DNA of 64,000 nucleotides from Cribrihabitans marinus (GCF_900109035.1 NZ_FNYD01000009.1:117507-181506), one strand, 5' to 3'; positions 43,437-53,060 are shown, numbered from the stretch's first letter. The notes: generated by a model from the sequence alone, not told the origin. A program made the numbers and translations.

Positions 43437-44230
43437 CCTTCGTGCGGCCAGGCCGAAACGGCGATGGCCTTCAACTCGTCGAACACGGCCGGCGTCCCGG
43501 CAATCACACGCCCGCCATGCGCGATCATCGCATCGGCGTCCTGATCCTCGACACAGCCGCCGGCCTCGCGGATCAGCAGCTGACCGGCCAGGCAGTCCCA
43601 GGCGTTCATGTGCTCTTCGAGATAACCCAGCAGCCGGCCCGCGGCGACATAGGCCAGCGACAGCGCGCCCGAGGCGTTGCGGTGGAACATCGCGCCGCGT
43701 GAGACCAGTTCCGCCACGACCGGCACGATGTTCGACGCCTCCACCCGGTTGGAATAGCCGACCGCCACGGTGCCGCTGTCCAGAGGCACTTTGTCGGCCA
43801 CCGAGATCGGCTGGCCGTTCAGCCGAGCGCCGGCGCCGCGCAGCGCCACGAAGGTCTCGTCGTTGCTGGGGTCGTGGATGATGCCGATCTCGGTCCGGCC
43901 GTTGCGCACACCGGCCAGAACGACGGTCCAGGCCGGGATTCCGTTGACGAAATTCGTTGTGCCGTCGATCGGGTCGATGACCCAGGAAAACCCGCTGGTG
44001 CCGGGGGTCGGGTCATGCTCTTCGCCGAAGACGCCGTCATCGGGCCAGTCCCGGGCCAGACCTTCGCGGATCAGCCGTTCGACGCCGCGATCCGCTTCGC
44101 TGACCCAGTCCTGCGCGCCTTTCTTGTCGACCACCAACGCCTCGCGGTCGCGGAACCAGGCCGATGCCCGGTGCCCCACGGACCGGCAGAGCGTCACCGC
44201 ATGATCCGCCCTGGGTTCGATATCCTGCAT
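43412..44230 (-). CDS. Inositol-monophosphatase-family phosphatase
   Basis: A 272-residue metal-dependent phosphatase with an intact set of active-site motifs: DWVSEADRGVE, FGEEHD (the catalytic Glu), the diagnostic WVIDPIDGTTNFVNGIP and WDCLAGQLLIREAGG. The family hydrolyses inositol, histidinol, fructose bisphosphate or other sugar phosphates, so the exact substrate is not clear from sequence. A longer frame exists, but AGGAG supports the chosen ATG. It is convergent with, and overlaps by 25 bases, the phosphatase-fold gene of the transporter operon. This suggests a role in using phosphorylated sugars or inositol. Confidence 0.85.
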   Translation of the reverse strand: MQDIEPRADHAVTLCRSVGHRASAWFRDREALVVDKKGAQDWVSEADRGVERLIREGLARDWPDDGVFGEEHDPTPGTSGFSWVIDPIDGTTNFVNGIPAWTVVLAGVRNGRTEIGIIHDPSNDETFVALRGAGARLNGQPISVADKVPLDSGTVAVGYSNRVEASNIVPVVAELVSRGAMFHRNASGALSLAYVAAGRLLGYLEEHMNAWDCLAGQLLIREAGGCVEDQDADAMIAHGGRVIAGTPAVFDELKAIAVSAWPHEGQPTGRQP

Positions 44231-44320
44231 GATCCAGCCCCTCCTGCACCATCCGATCATGCGATGGTCGGGCGGGATGCAAAAGGCGAATCTGGAACCG
44301 CGTGATTTTCGACGGCGCGG

Positions 44321-46153
44321 TCAGCCGCCGACGTGCCAGCCTTCCCGCGCCACCATGCGCAGTGCGCCGCGGAAGGCGAGGGCGGTCAGGCTCACGCCTT
44401 CAGACCAGCCCATGCGCTCCATCGCGCGGGTTTCGTCTGGATGGGCCGGATTGAAACAGGCCGATGCCAGAAGCCGCGCCTGACCCCACCGGCTCTTGCC
44501 CAGATCTCCGAGCCGCTCCAGCGCGGGCAGAATGGTCTGTTCGATCTCGGTGAAATCGCTTCCGAAGGGGAAATCGGGCAGCGCGGACCGGTGCGGCAGC
44601 AGCCAGCCGTCCAGTGCCTGCGGTGTGTTGTTGCGATGCGCCTGCGGGATCCGGTGATCGGGCGGCAGTTTTCCAGCCGCTACCGCCTCTTGCCGCAACT
44701 CCTCCTGGAACCGGCTGTCGGCGATGTTCAGCAGGGCCGCGATCACCTCGGCGTCGGTCTTGCCGCGCAGGTCGGCGGCCCCGTATTCCGTGACCACGAT
44801 GTCGCGCAGGTGGCGCGGGATGCTGACCGTGGCGACGTTCCAGCGGATGTTCGACACCGGCCGCCCGTCCTTCATCCGGCTCGCCGGCAGGGTCAGGATC
44901 GAGCGCGCACCGCTGAGCGCAAAGGCCTGATCGACGAAGTTGAACTGGCCGCCGATGCCGCTGACCACCTGGCCGCCCGGCAGGGTGTCCGACATGGCAT
45001 CCCCCAGCAGCGAGACTTGCATCGTCACGTTGACAAAGCGGGCGTCGCGCCGGGCGGCACGTTTGGCGGCTTCGTCGCCGTAGAGCGCGTTGGTGAAACT
45101 GACGGGCATCATCGCGATGCGGGCGCGCTTGTCCTCGGGGAGCGCGCGCAGCCGGCGATAGAAGTCGCGGCTTTCGACGAAGAACCCGGCATGGATCGCC
45201 GCGCCCGAGACCTCGCGCCGCACGATCCCGGCCTCGAACAGGCGGAACAGCCCTTCGGTCAGCATTTCGGTCAGGCCATAAATCCCGGTTTCGAAAGGTT
45301 CACCGGGCGGGGCCTGTGAGGGAAACGGGCAGGCCTCCTGGATCGCGCGCCCGCGCCCGTCGTGACGCAGCAACAGCGCGTGCCCGATCGCATCGCCCAG
45401 GGCGCCGATGCCGATCTGCAACGTGCCGCCATCCGGCACCAGCCGCGCGGTGTGCAGCCCGATGGCGTGGGTCTGCGGCCCGACCGGGCGGCGCGGCGCG
45501 GCGAACAGCGCGCGCTGTTCCGGGGGGTCCAGCCGATGGGCGAACTCATCCGCGCCGATCTCGCCCGCGCCGGCATCGAGGAACGGCAGGTCGGGGTGGA
45601 TTTCGGCCAGGGCGATGAAATCTGCCTCGCCCCTGCGCCGGAAATCGAACAGGTCGGCCGAGATGTCGGTGTTGCAGCTGAGCGAAAGCCGCCCGTCCTC
45701 TTCCGCGAGCAGTTGCGCCAGCACGTTCGGGCGGCGATCGAGCAGAACGTCGCGGGCATGGGTGTAATTGGCGGCGATATAGTTTCTCTGCGCCGGCTCC
45801 ACCCCGATCCAGCGGCCGGCCAGCAGAAAGAACTCGCGGATCTCGATATTGGGCGGCAGGCTGCCCTCGCGCAGCATCCGGGCGTAGGATGGCGCGCGGT
45901 AGTTGCCGAACAGCCGCTCGCGCGCGGGGCCGAGAAACCTGTCGCGCACCTCTTCGCCCTCGTCCGGCGGTTCCAGCGTCAGGGCCGTGAAGATCTGCAA
46001 GCGACGCGCAGGGTCGGCGGCGGCCGCGCGGACCAGGCCATCGACGATATTGACGGGTTTGCCCAGGCCCAGCGGCAGGGCCAGGCGCACCTCGCCGCCG
46101 CAGGCGTCGAAGACCGCCTCGGCCAGGGCATCCGCATCCTGCCAGCGCCGCAT
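44321..46153 (-). CDS. Acetyl-CoA hydrolase/CoA-transferase family protein
   Basis: A 610-residue protein of the acetyl-CoA hydrolase/transferase family (4-hydroxybutyrate CoA-transferase-like). The N-terminal domain starts RLALPLGLGKPVNIVDGL. The C-terminal half has the conserved SGIGGQFNFVDQAFALSGARSILTLPA and the TEYGAADLRGKTDAEV segment of this family, with an extension at the end. It is last in the fad operon. It may release free acid or move CoA between acids, so that CoA is recycled. A TTG nine bases upstream overlaps the fadB-like stop and is a possible start. The substrate is not known. Confidence 0.8.
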   Translation of the reverse strand: MRRWQDADALAEAVFDACGGEVRLALPLGLGKPVNIVDGLVRAAAADPARRLQIFTALTLEPPDEGEEVRDRFLGPARERLFGNYRAPSYARMLREGSLPPNIEIREFFLLAGRWIGVEPAQRNYIAANYTHARDVLLDRRPNVLAQLLAEEDGRLSLSCNTDISADLFDFRRRGEADFIALAEIHPDLPFLDAGAGEIGADEFAHRLDPPEQRALFAAPRRPVGPQTHAIGLHTARLVPDGGTLQIGIGALGDAIGHALLLRHDGRGRAIQEACPFPSQAPPGEPFETGIYGLTEMLTEGLFRLFEAGIVRREVSGAAIHAGFFVESRDFYRRLRALPEDKRARIAMMPVSFTNALYGDEAAKRAARRDARFVNVTMQVSLLGDAMSDTLPGGQVVSGIGGQFNFVDQAFALSGARSILTLPASRMKDGRPVSNIRWNVATVSIPRHLRDIVVTEYGAADLRGKTDAEVIAALLNIADSRFQEELRQEAVAAGKLPPDHRIPQAHRNNTPQALDGWLLPHRSALPDFPFGSDFTEIEQTILPALERLGDLGKSRWGQARLLASACFNPAHPDETRAMERMGWSEGVSLTALAFRGALRMVAREGWHVGG

Positions 46154-46158
46154 CGGCG

Positions 46159-48225
46159 TCAAAGGTCGGCCCAGCCCGGATCGGGCTCGAAACGGGCTCC
46201 GTGCCGGGACGCCAGCGCGCGCATCCGCCCGGCGATCTCCTCCGCTCCGCGCTGCTTCGCGTAGTGGAGCGGCCCGCCCCGGAACGGCGCGAACCCGGTG
46301 GCAAAGATCATCGCGGCATCCACGCTGTCGGGATCGGCTGCGATGTCACGGCGCAGGCATTCGACGCAGGCATCGAGCATCGGCAGAATCAGCCGGTCGG
46401 TCAGGTCTTCGGGCGCGTCGTCCAGATCCGCGTCCGGCGCGGGGGTGCCGTCGGACCAGTCGTAGAACCCGGCGCCGGTCTTCTTGCCCAACTCGCCATT
46501 CTTGACCTTGCCCCGCAGGGTATCGCTGATGTCGGGCAGCGGCTTGTCCAGGCCTGCCTTCAGGCTTTCGCCGACATGCAGGCCGATATCCAGGCCCACC
46601 TGGTCGGCCAGCGCCACCGGACCCATGGGCATTCCGAACCGGATGGCGGCGGTGTCGATGACCTCCTTGTCGACACCCTCGTCCATCAGGACCATCGCCT
46701 CGAGCAGATAGGGTGTCAGCGCGCGGTTCACCAGGAACCCCGGGTAATCGCGAAGCTGAACCGGCAGGCGGTCGATGGATCCGCAGAAGGCGGCCAGACG
46801 GCGGGCGGTTTCGTCATCGGTGCCTGCATGGCGGACAACCTCGACCAGTTGCATCTTGGAGACGGGGTTGAAGAAGTGCAGGCCGGCGAACCGGGCCGCC
46901 TCGGGCGCGCCGTCGCGCAGATCGTCCAGCGACAGGCTGGAAGTGTTCGTGGCGAGGATCGCGCCGGATTTCATCCTTGGCCCGATATTGTCATAGATCG
47001 CGCGCTTGGTCTCGACCGTTTCCGGCCCGGCCTCGATGACCAGATCTGCGCGGGCGAGGCCATAGCCGTTCGGGTCGGGGACCAGCCGGTCCAGCGCATC
47101 GCGGATCTCGATATCGGACAGGTGCGCCGCCTTGGCGACGGAACGGGCATCGGCTATGGCCCGGCCCAGCGGCGCGGTCTCCACGTCGCCCAGGGTCACG
47201 CGCTTGCCCTTGACCGCGGCCCAGGCGGCAATCTCGGCCCCCATCGCGCCGGCGCCGATGACATGGACATGCGCGATGCCGTCCTCACCGCGGGCGCCCT
47301 CCTTCAGGTGCTGGCGCAGGAAGAAGGCACGGCGCAGGTTCTTCGAGGTTTCGGTGCCGAGCAATTCGGCAAAGCTGTCGATTTCGGCCTGCTGCATGGC
47401 CTGGGCATCGTCACCATGCTCTTCCCACAGGTCGATCAGGCGGTGGGGCGCGGGATAGTGGTCTTCGGGCGCTTTCTTGCGGGTCTCGCTGCGCATCTGG
47501 CGGGCGGCGAGCGCGCGCGCCTGGTCGAAGCGTAGCGCACGCGCCTTGAGGCCGGGGCTGCGGTCGCTCTCGGCATCGAGCATCGCCTGCACCGCCGCCG
47601 CCATGTGGCGTTCCTGCACGACCTCATCCGCGATCCCCAGCTTCCTGGCCTTGCGAGTATGCGCCGATTTGCCGGTCAGCATCATCGTCATCGCCTCGAG
47701 CGGGTCGATCAGCGCGGGCAGGCGGAAAGTCCCGCCCAGGCCAGGATGCAGGCCCAGCTGAACCTCGGGAAGACCGAAGCTGGCGCCGTCGATGGCGATC
47801 CGCCGGTCGCAGGCCAGTGCGATTTCGAACCCCGCGCCCAAGGCCGGGCCGTGGACCACGGCGATCGTGGGACAGGGCAGGGCGGCCAGCCGGTCCAGCA
47901 CCGCGTGACCCTGGCGCAGCAACGCAGCGGCGCCGTCGGCGGCCATGTCGTCGAAGCTTCCGATATCGGCGCCGAGCGCGAAGCCCGACGGTTTGGCCGA
48001 GCGGATGACCACGCCCTTCGGCGGTGTCTCCTCCAGCCGGTCCAGCTCGTCCGACAGCCCCTCGATGACGGCGCGCGAGATGGTATTGGCCGAGCTGCCC
48101 TCGCAATCAAGGACCAGCCAGACAACCCCGTCCGCCTCGGCCCGCCGCCAGGGATGTCGCGGCTCGGTGGCCGGGCCAAGCTCCAGCTTCGTCTCGCCAA
48201 GGTGTTTCAGAACCGGTCCGGTCAT
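46159..48225 (-). CDS. Multifunctional enoyl-CoA hydratase/3-hydroxyacyl-CoA dehydrogenase
   Basis: A 688-residue FadB/FadJ-like protein. Residues about 30-230 are a crotonase domain: the ADIGSFDDM oxyanion segment, then the GPALGAGFEIALACDRRIA and GLPEVQLGLHPGLGG motifs with both catalytic Glu candidates. From about 315 it is a 3-hydroxyacyl-CoA dehydrogenase: VHVIGAGAMGAEIAAWAAVKG, NTSSLSLDDL, HFFNPVSKMQLVEVV, and GFLVNRALTPYLLEAMVLMDEG. The gene overlaps the thiolase gene by four bases. It performs steps two and three of beta-oxidation. Confidence 0.88.
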   Translation of the reverse strand: MTGPVLKHLGETKLELGPATEPRHPWRRAEADGVVWLVLDCEGSSANTISRAVIEGLSDELDRLEETPPKGVVIRSAKPSGFALGADIGSFDDMAADGAAALLRQGHAVLDRLAALPCPTIAVVHGPALGAGFEIALACDRRIAIDGASFGLPEVQLGLHPGLGGTFRLPALIDPLEAMTMMLTGKSAHTRKARKLGIADEVVQERHMAAAVQAMLDAESDRSPGLKARALRFDQARALAARQMRSETRKKAPEDHYPAPHRLIDLWEEHGDDAQAMQQAEIDSFAELLGTETSKNLRRAFFLRQHLKEGARGEDGIAHVHVIGAGAMGAEIAAWAAVKGKRVTLGDVETAPLGRAIADARSVAKAAHLSDIEIRDALDRLVPDPNGYGLARADLVIEAGPETVETKRAIYDNIGPRMKSGAILATNTSSLSLDDLRDGAPEAARFAGLHFFNPVSKMQLVEVVRHAGTDDETARRLAAFCGSIDRLPVQLRDYPGFLVNRALTPYLLEAMVLMDEGVDKEVIDTAAIRFGMPMGPVALADQVGLDIGLHVGESLKAGLDKPLPDISDTLRGKVKNGELGKKTGAGFYDWSDGTPAPDADLDDAPEDLTDRLILPMLDACVECLRRDIAADPDSVDAAMIFATGFAPFRGGPLHYAKQRGAEEIAGRMRALASRHGARFEPDPGWADL

Positions 48226-49508
48226 CACGCAGCCTCCAACAGCATCGCTCCGCCCAGGCCACCGCCGATGCATTCGGTCGCGATGCCCCGAGCATGTCCC
48301 AACCGCCGCATCGCGTTGGCCAGGTGCAACACGATCCGGTTGCCGCTGGTGCCGACGGGATGGCCCAGCGAGATGGCGCCGCCGTCCACGTTCAGGCGGT
48401 CGCGGTCGATCTGGCCGAAGGCGCCGTCCAGGCACAGGACTTCGCGGCAGAACTCGGGATCGTTCCAGGCAGCCAGGCAGGCCAGCACCTGCGCGGCGAA
48501 AGCCTCGTTCAACTCCCACAACCTCACGTCATCCAGGTCCAGCCCGTTGCGCCGGGCCAGAGGTGTCGCCGACAGGACGGGTCCCAGGCCCATGACGGCG
48601 GGGTCGAGTGCAGCCCATTCGCTGTCGACGATGCGGGCCAGCGGCCTCAGGTCATGCTTTTCCACGGCCTCTTCCGAGGCCAGGATCACCCAGGATGCGC
48701 CATCGGTGATCTGGCTGGAATTGCCCGCCGTCACCTTGCCATGCGGTCGCTCGAAGGCGGGTTTCGGCTTGGCCAGGCCTTGCATGTCGCTGTCCGGGCG
48801 CACGCCGTTGTCGGCCTCGTAGACCGTGCCGTCGGGATCGAAGGCGGGCATCACCTCGTCATCCAGCCAGCCCTGATCCTGCGCGCGGGCCAGACGATGG
48901 TGGCTTTCCATCGCGTAGGCGTCGGCGGTCTTGCGGTCGATGTCGAACCGGTGGGCGAGAACCTCGGCGGTCTGGCCCATGTTCAGCGTCGTGATCGGGT
49001 CGGTCAGGCCGCGCTCCAGCCCGATCACCGGTTTGAAGAACCCCGCCCGCAGGCCGGTCATCGCCTTGGCCTGCGCCATCGGGCCCTTGGCCTGGCTCAT
49101 CTGGCCGAACCATTCCACCGCCTCCTGCCGCAGGGTCAGCGGCGCGTGGCTCAGCGCCTCGGCCCCGCCGGCCAGGATCATTTCATGGCTGCCGTCGCGG
49201 ATATAGCGGAACGCGGTGTCGATCGATTGCATCCCCGAGCCGCAATTGATCTGCGTGGTGAACGCGACCATATCGGCTCCAAGCCCCAGCCGCAGCGCGG
49301 CGACGCGGGCCGGGTTCATCTCATCTGCGATGACATTCACGCAGCCCAGGATGACCAGATCCAGGTCCTGCGGCTCGAATCCCTGCCGCAGCAGCAGCGG
49401 CCGGCCACATTGCACCGCCAGATCCACCGGCGTGAACGGGCCGGGCTTGCCCTCGGCCTTGAGGAACGGCGTACGGGCGCCATCGACGAGGTAGACCGGG
49501 CGGCTCAT
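48225..49508 (-). CDS. Acetyl-CoA acyltransferase (thiolase)
   Basis: A 427-residue thiolase with its three active-site landmarks: NCGSGMQ (nucleophilic Cys near residue 87), GHPVGTSGNR (His) and CIGGGLGGAM (second Cys). It catalyses the last, CoA-dependent cleavage step of beta-oxidation. The position between an acyl-CoA dehydrogenase and a FadB-like gene gives the degradative direction, although synthesis of acetoacetyl-CoA is also possible. The gene overlaps both neighbours by four bases. Confidence 0.88.
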   Translation of the reverse strand: MSRPVYLVDGARTPFLKAEGKPGPFTPVDLAVQCGRPLLLRQGFEPQDLDLVILGCVNVIADEMNPARVAALRLGLGADMVAFTTQINCGSGMQSIDTAFRYIRDGSHEMILAGGAEALSHAPLTLRQEAVEWFGQMSQAKGPMAQAKAMTGLRAGFFKPVIGLERGLTDPITTLNMGQTAEVLAHRFDIDRKTADAYAMESHHRLARAQDQGWLDDEVMPAFDPDGTVYEADNGVRPDSDMQGLAKPKPAFERPHGKVTAGNSSQITDGASWVILASEEAVEKHDLRPLARIVDSEWAALDPAVMGLGPVLSATPLARRNGLDLDDVRLWELNEAFAAQVLACLAAWNDPEFCREVLCLDGAFGQIDRDRLNVDGGAISLGHPVGTSGNRIVLHLANAMRRLGHARGIATECIGGGLGGAMLLEAA

Positions 49509-51751
49509 TCCGCGGCCTCCTGGCGGTCGCCCGAGACGGCCTTGCCGGGAAACAGCGCCGCCAATTCGTCGGCCGAGTAGTCCTCTACCGCAATCACCTT
49601 GTCGACAAGCTCCTGCATACGGGCGATGCGGTCACGATCCGACTGGCCCAGGATGCCGGCCTCCAGCCCGCTTTCGGGTGTGTGCCCGGCATCGCGCAGC
49701 TTCTTCATCAGCGGTGCACAGTCGTTGACCGCCGCGTAGGCCGCGTTCAGATCCGCGATCCCGTCACGGGTGCATCCGTCGAACATCCGCCCGATGATCC
49801 GGTCGCGGGTGTCCGAGGGGGCATAGATCAGGTCGGCGCAGGCTGTGGTCAGCTTGTCCGACGGGCCGTGCGCCGATCCGCCCGGCAGGATCAGGACCCG
49901 CAGCAGCCACGCGGCCCAGCGGGCGGGAAACGCCCGCAGCACCTCATCCAGGGCGATGCGGATGCGCTGGAACGCGCGGGCGGCGGTATATTCAACCAGC
50001 GGCAGGTCGGCCTGCTGCCCGCCCTCGTCATCCCACCGCTTGAGCGTGGCGGTCAGGATGTAGAGCTCGGAGAGGACATCGCCCATCCGCCCCGAGATCA
50101 ATTCTTCGCGCTTGAGCGCGCCGCCCAGCGTCAGAAAGGCGAAATCGGCGACCAGGGCATAGGCCGCGGCCCAGCGCGAGACCTGCCGGTAGATCGGCGT
50201 CGCCTTGCCGGCCTCGGGCGCGGGGGCCAATCGCCCGCCCGTCCAGGCCCGCCCGATCGCGCGGCCCAGGGTCTTTGTGGTGTGCGATACATGCGCCCAG
50301 AGGCTGCGGTCGAAGGCTGCGAGGCTTTCCTCCTCGTCCTCGATCTGCAGCGCCTTGATATTGTTGAGCATGTGCGGATGCGCCCGGATCGCGCCCTGGC
50401 CGAAGATGATGAGGCTGCGGGTAACGATGTTGGCGCCCTCGACGGTGATGCCGATGGGCACCGCGCGATAGAGTGGCAGGAGGTAGTTCGACGGCCCGTC
50501 GATCACCGCCTTGCCGGAATGCACGTCCATCGCGTCGTTGAGCGCATCGCGCATGCGATAGGTCGCATGGGCCTTCATGATGGCCGAGATCACCGACAAG
50601 GCATGGCCCGCGTCGAGCCCCGCGCAGGTCAGCCGTCGCGCGGCATCCATCGCATAGGCGTCGGCCGCAAGCCGCCCCAGCCGCGCCTGGATGCCGCCGA
50701 ACAGTCCGATCGGCAGGTTGAACTGCTCGCGGACGCGGGAATAGGCGCCGGTCGTATGCGCCGACAGCGCGATCCCCGCACAGCCCATCGAGGGCAGCGA
50801 GATCCCGCGCCCGGCAGCCAGCGCACTCATCAGCATCATCCAGCCGCGCCCGGCATAGTCGGGCCCGCCGATGATGTGGTCCAGCGGGATGAACACGTCC
50901 TTGCCCGTGGTCGGCCCGTTCATGAACATTGTCGAGGACGGCAGGTGCCGGCGCCCGGTATCGACCCCCGGCAGGTCGGCGGGCACCAGGGCACAGGTGA
51001 TGCCCACGTCTTCCTCGCCGCCCAGGTGGCCGTCGGGATCGCGCAGCTTGAAGGCGAGGCCGAGCACCGTGCAGACCGGGGCCAGCGTGATGTAGCGCTT
51101 GGCCCAGTTGAGGCGGATGCCCAGAACCTCCTCACCGTTCCAGAGACCCTTCTCGACAACGCCTTCGTCCTTCATTGCCGAGGCGTCCGAGCCGGCCTCG
51201 GCGCTGGTTAGCCCGAAGGCGGGCAATTCGCGCCCGTCGGCCAGGCGCGGCAGCCAGTGATCCTTCTGGGCGTCGGTGCCGAACATGTGCAGCAACTCGC
51301 CGGGGCCCAGCGAATTGGGCACCATCACCGTGACAGCGGCCGCAACCGACCGGGTCGAAAGGTAGCGGACGATCTCGGAATGCGCATAGGCCGAGAACCC
51401 CAGCCCGCCATGCGCCTTGTCGATGATCATGCCGAAAAACTTCTTCTCGCGCAGGAAGTCCCAGGCCTCGGGCGGCAGATCGGCGGTCTCGCGGTTGATC
51501 TGCCAGTCGTCGATCATCTCGCAGAATTCGCGGCATGGTCCCTCGAGGAAGGCCAGCTCTTCCTCGGTCAGTTCCGGCTCTGCGACCGCGTGCAGCCGGG
51601 ACCAGTCGGGATTGCCCGAGAACAGCTCCGCCTCCCACCAGACATCACCGGCTTCCAGCGCCTCGGCCTCGGTCTCACTGAGGCTGGGCAGGGCCTTCTT
51701 GGCCCACTTGTGGAGAGGGGCGGTTATCCTGTTTCGGCGAAAATCCGACAT
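49505..51751 (-). CDS. fadE: Acyl-CoA dehydrogenase, FadE type
   Basis: A 748-residue protein. The N-terminal half is an acyl-CoA dehydrogenase: FFGMIIDKAHGGLGFSAYAHSEIV, FGLTSAEAGSDASAMKDEG, WAKRYITLAPVC, then AAGRGISLPSMG, with the flavin-binding region. The C-terminal third matches the DUF1974-type extension of E. coli FadE. It makes trans-2-enoyl-CoA with electrons going to an electron-transfer flavoprotein. It is the first gene of the operon, with LacI upstream in the same direction. A short N-terminal extension was trimmed because MSDFRRNRI begins the family similarity. Confidence 0.88.
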   Translation of the reverse strand: MSDFRRNRITAPLHKWAKKALPSLSETEAEALEAGDVWWEAELFSGNPDWSRLHAVAEPELTEEELAFLEGPCREFCEMIDDWQINRETADLPPEAWDFLREKKFFGMIIDKAHGGLGFSAYAHSEIVRYLSTRSVAAAVTVMVPNSLGPGELLHMFGTDAQKDHWLPRLADGRELPAFGLTSAEAGSDASAMKDEGVVEKGLWNGEEVLGIRLNWAKRYITLAPVCTVLGLAFKLRDPDGHLGGEEDVGITCALVPADLPGVDTGRRHLPSSTMFMNGPTTGKDVFIPLDHIIGGPDYAGRGWMMLMSALAAGRGISLPSMGCAGIALSAHTTGAYSRVREQFNLPIGLFGGIQARLGRLAADAYAMDAARRLTCAGLDAGHALSVISAIMKAHATYRMRDALNDAMDVHSGKAVIDGPSNYLLPLYRAVPIGITVEGANIVTRSLIIFGQGAIRAHPHMLNNIKALQIEDEEESLAAFDRSLWAHVSHTTKTLGRAIGRAWTGGRLAPAPEAGKATPIYRQVSRWAAAYALVADFAFLTLGGALKREELISGRMGDVLSELYILTATLKRWDDEGGQQADLPLVEYTAARAFQRIRIALDEVLRAFPARWAAWLLRVLILPGGSAHGPSDKLTTACADLIYAPSDTRDRIIGRMFDGCTRDGIADLNAAYAAVNDCAPLMKKLRDAGHTPESGLEAGILGQSDRDRIARMQELVDKVIAVEDYSADELAALFPGKAVSGDRQEAAE

Positions 51752-51898
51752 GGCGGGCACTCCCAAGGCTTACACGTGCACTAGGATAACGCAAAAAGCC
51801 GAACCGGGTTCCTGTATTGTCGGTTTGGTGGCGGTGTGGGCGACATCGGGCATCACCGCAGCCCTGGCGGGCAACCGGCCTCCGACCGCCATGTGCAC

Positions 51899-52942
51899 TC
51901 AGGCCGAAGGGGAATCCAATCGTCTGGTCGATCCCCGTTCGACCAGCTGCGCGGGCAGATCGACCTTGCCGCCCTGCGCCTCGTCCGGGGTGTCGATGGC
52001 GGTCCGCAACATCTCGAAGCCGCGCCGACCGACGTCATATCGCGGTGTCGCAATTGTCGTCAGGCCCGGGTTCAGATGTCGGCTGAATTCCAGGTCGTTG
52101 AACCCGCAGACCCCCAGTTTCCCCGGCACATCGAAATACCTGCGCTGCGCTTCGAGGAGCACACCGGCCGCGAGGTCGTCATTGTTGCAGAAGATCGCGT
52201 CGGTATCCGGTCTGCGCGCAATCAGGTCGGCGAAGAGCTGCGTTCCCAATCCGATAGAGGAAGATTGCGGCGTCGTCACGATCCGGGTCGGGTCGAACAT
52301 CCCGGTCTCTTTCAGCGCATCCGTGAACCCGGCCAGGCGGCGTTGCGACCGCGGGTCCATCCGCGCGCCCAGGAAGGCGGGCCGCCGGTACCCGCACGCC
52401 AACAGGTGTCGGGTCGCATCCACGGCGCTGGCGTAGTGCGAGAACCCGATGGACAGGTCCACCGGATCGTCGCCGCTGTCCATGATCTGGACGACGCGGC
52501 AATCGGCACCTTCGAGCATCGCGCGGGCCTCGGCGGTCTGATCGAACCCGGTTACCATCAGGCCGGCCGGTTTCTGTCGCAGAAGCGTGCGGATCAGCTG
52601 CTCTTCTTTAAGCGGGCTGTAGCGGAAATTGACGATCTGAACGTTGAAGGGTGTGTCCTCGGATGCGTCGTAGATACCGCGCAGCACCTCGGCGAACACG
52701 TTGTTTGTCAGCGACGGCACCAGAAGGCCGATCAGGTCGGTTCGTTTCGAGGCAAGCGCGGATGCGGCGGCGTCGGGCACATATCCCAGCCGCTCCACCA
52801 CGGCGAGGACGCGCTCGCGCACCTTGTCGGACACCATGTGGGGCTTCCGAATCGCCCGGGAGACTGTGATCGCGCTAACATCGGCTGCGCGGGCGACGTC
52901 GTCCAGCGTAGTGTTCCTGCTTTTGGCCGATCGCGGTTGCAT
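51899..52942 (-). CDS. LacI-family transcriptional regulator of the sugar-acid cluster
   Basis: A 347-residue repressor with an N-terminal LacI helix-turn-helix (TTLDDVARAADVSAITVSRAIRKP) and hinge (RLGYVPDAAASALASKRTD), followed by a periplasmic-binding-type effector domain (LIGLLVPSLTNNVFAEVLRGI, DAIFCNNDDLAAGVL, GVCGFNDLEFSRHLNPGLTTIATPR). The GntR-like subgroup often binds gluconate or related acids. It is divergent from the TRAP genes, and a 14-bp palindrome that fits LacI operators lies between them. It probably represses the TRAP-dehydratase-kinase genes and itself. Confidence 0.88.
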   Translation of the reverse strand: MQPRSAKSRNTTLDDVARAADVSAITVSRAIRKPHMVSDKVRERVLAVVERLGYVPDAAASALASKRTDLIGLLVPSLTNNVFAEVLRGIYDASEDTPFNVQIVNFRYSPLKEEQLIRTLLRQKPAGLMVTGFDQTAEARAMLEGADCRVVQIMDSGDDPVDLSIGFSHYASAVDATRHLLACGYRRPAFLGARMDPRSQRRLAGFTDALKETGMFDPTRIVTTPQSSSIGLGTQLFADLIARRPDTDAIFCNNDDLAAGVLLEAQRRYFDVPGKLGVCGFNDLEFSRHLNPGLTTIATPRYDVGRRGFEMLRTAIDTPDEAQGGKVDLPAQLVERGSTRRLDSPSA

Positions 52943-52995
52943 TTGGGGAGTATAGACAGTTTCTTCGAATTGAGAAGCAGTTTTCGTAGCATCAA

Positions 52996-53024
52996 TTGAC
53001 TTGTGACAGCGCTGTCATTATAGA
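52996..53024 (+). promoter_or_regulatory. Promoter with LacI-type operator inside the spacer, ahead of dctP
   Basis: TTGACT (52996-53001) and TATAGA (53019-53024) are separated by exactly 17 bases. The perfect palindrome TGACAGCGCTGTCA (53004-53017) fills the spacer and has the central CG pair of LacI-family operators. A bound repressor would cover the core promoter. The start of dctP follows 37 bases later, after a good GAGGAGG ribosome site. Confidence 0.75.
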
Positions 53025-53060
53025 TCGCGCTCATTGAGTCTATTCCGAGGAGGACAAACC

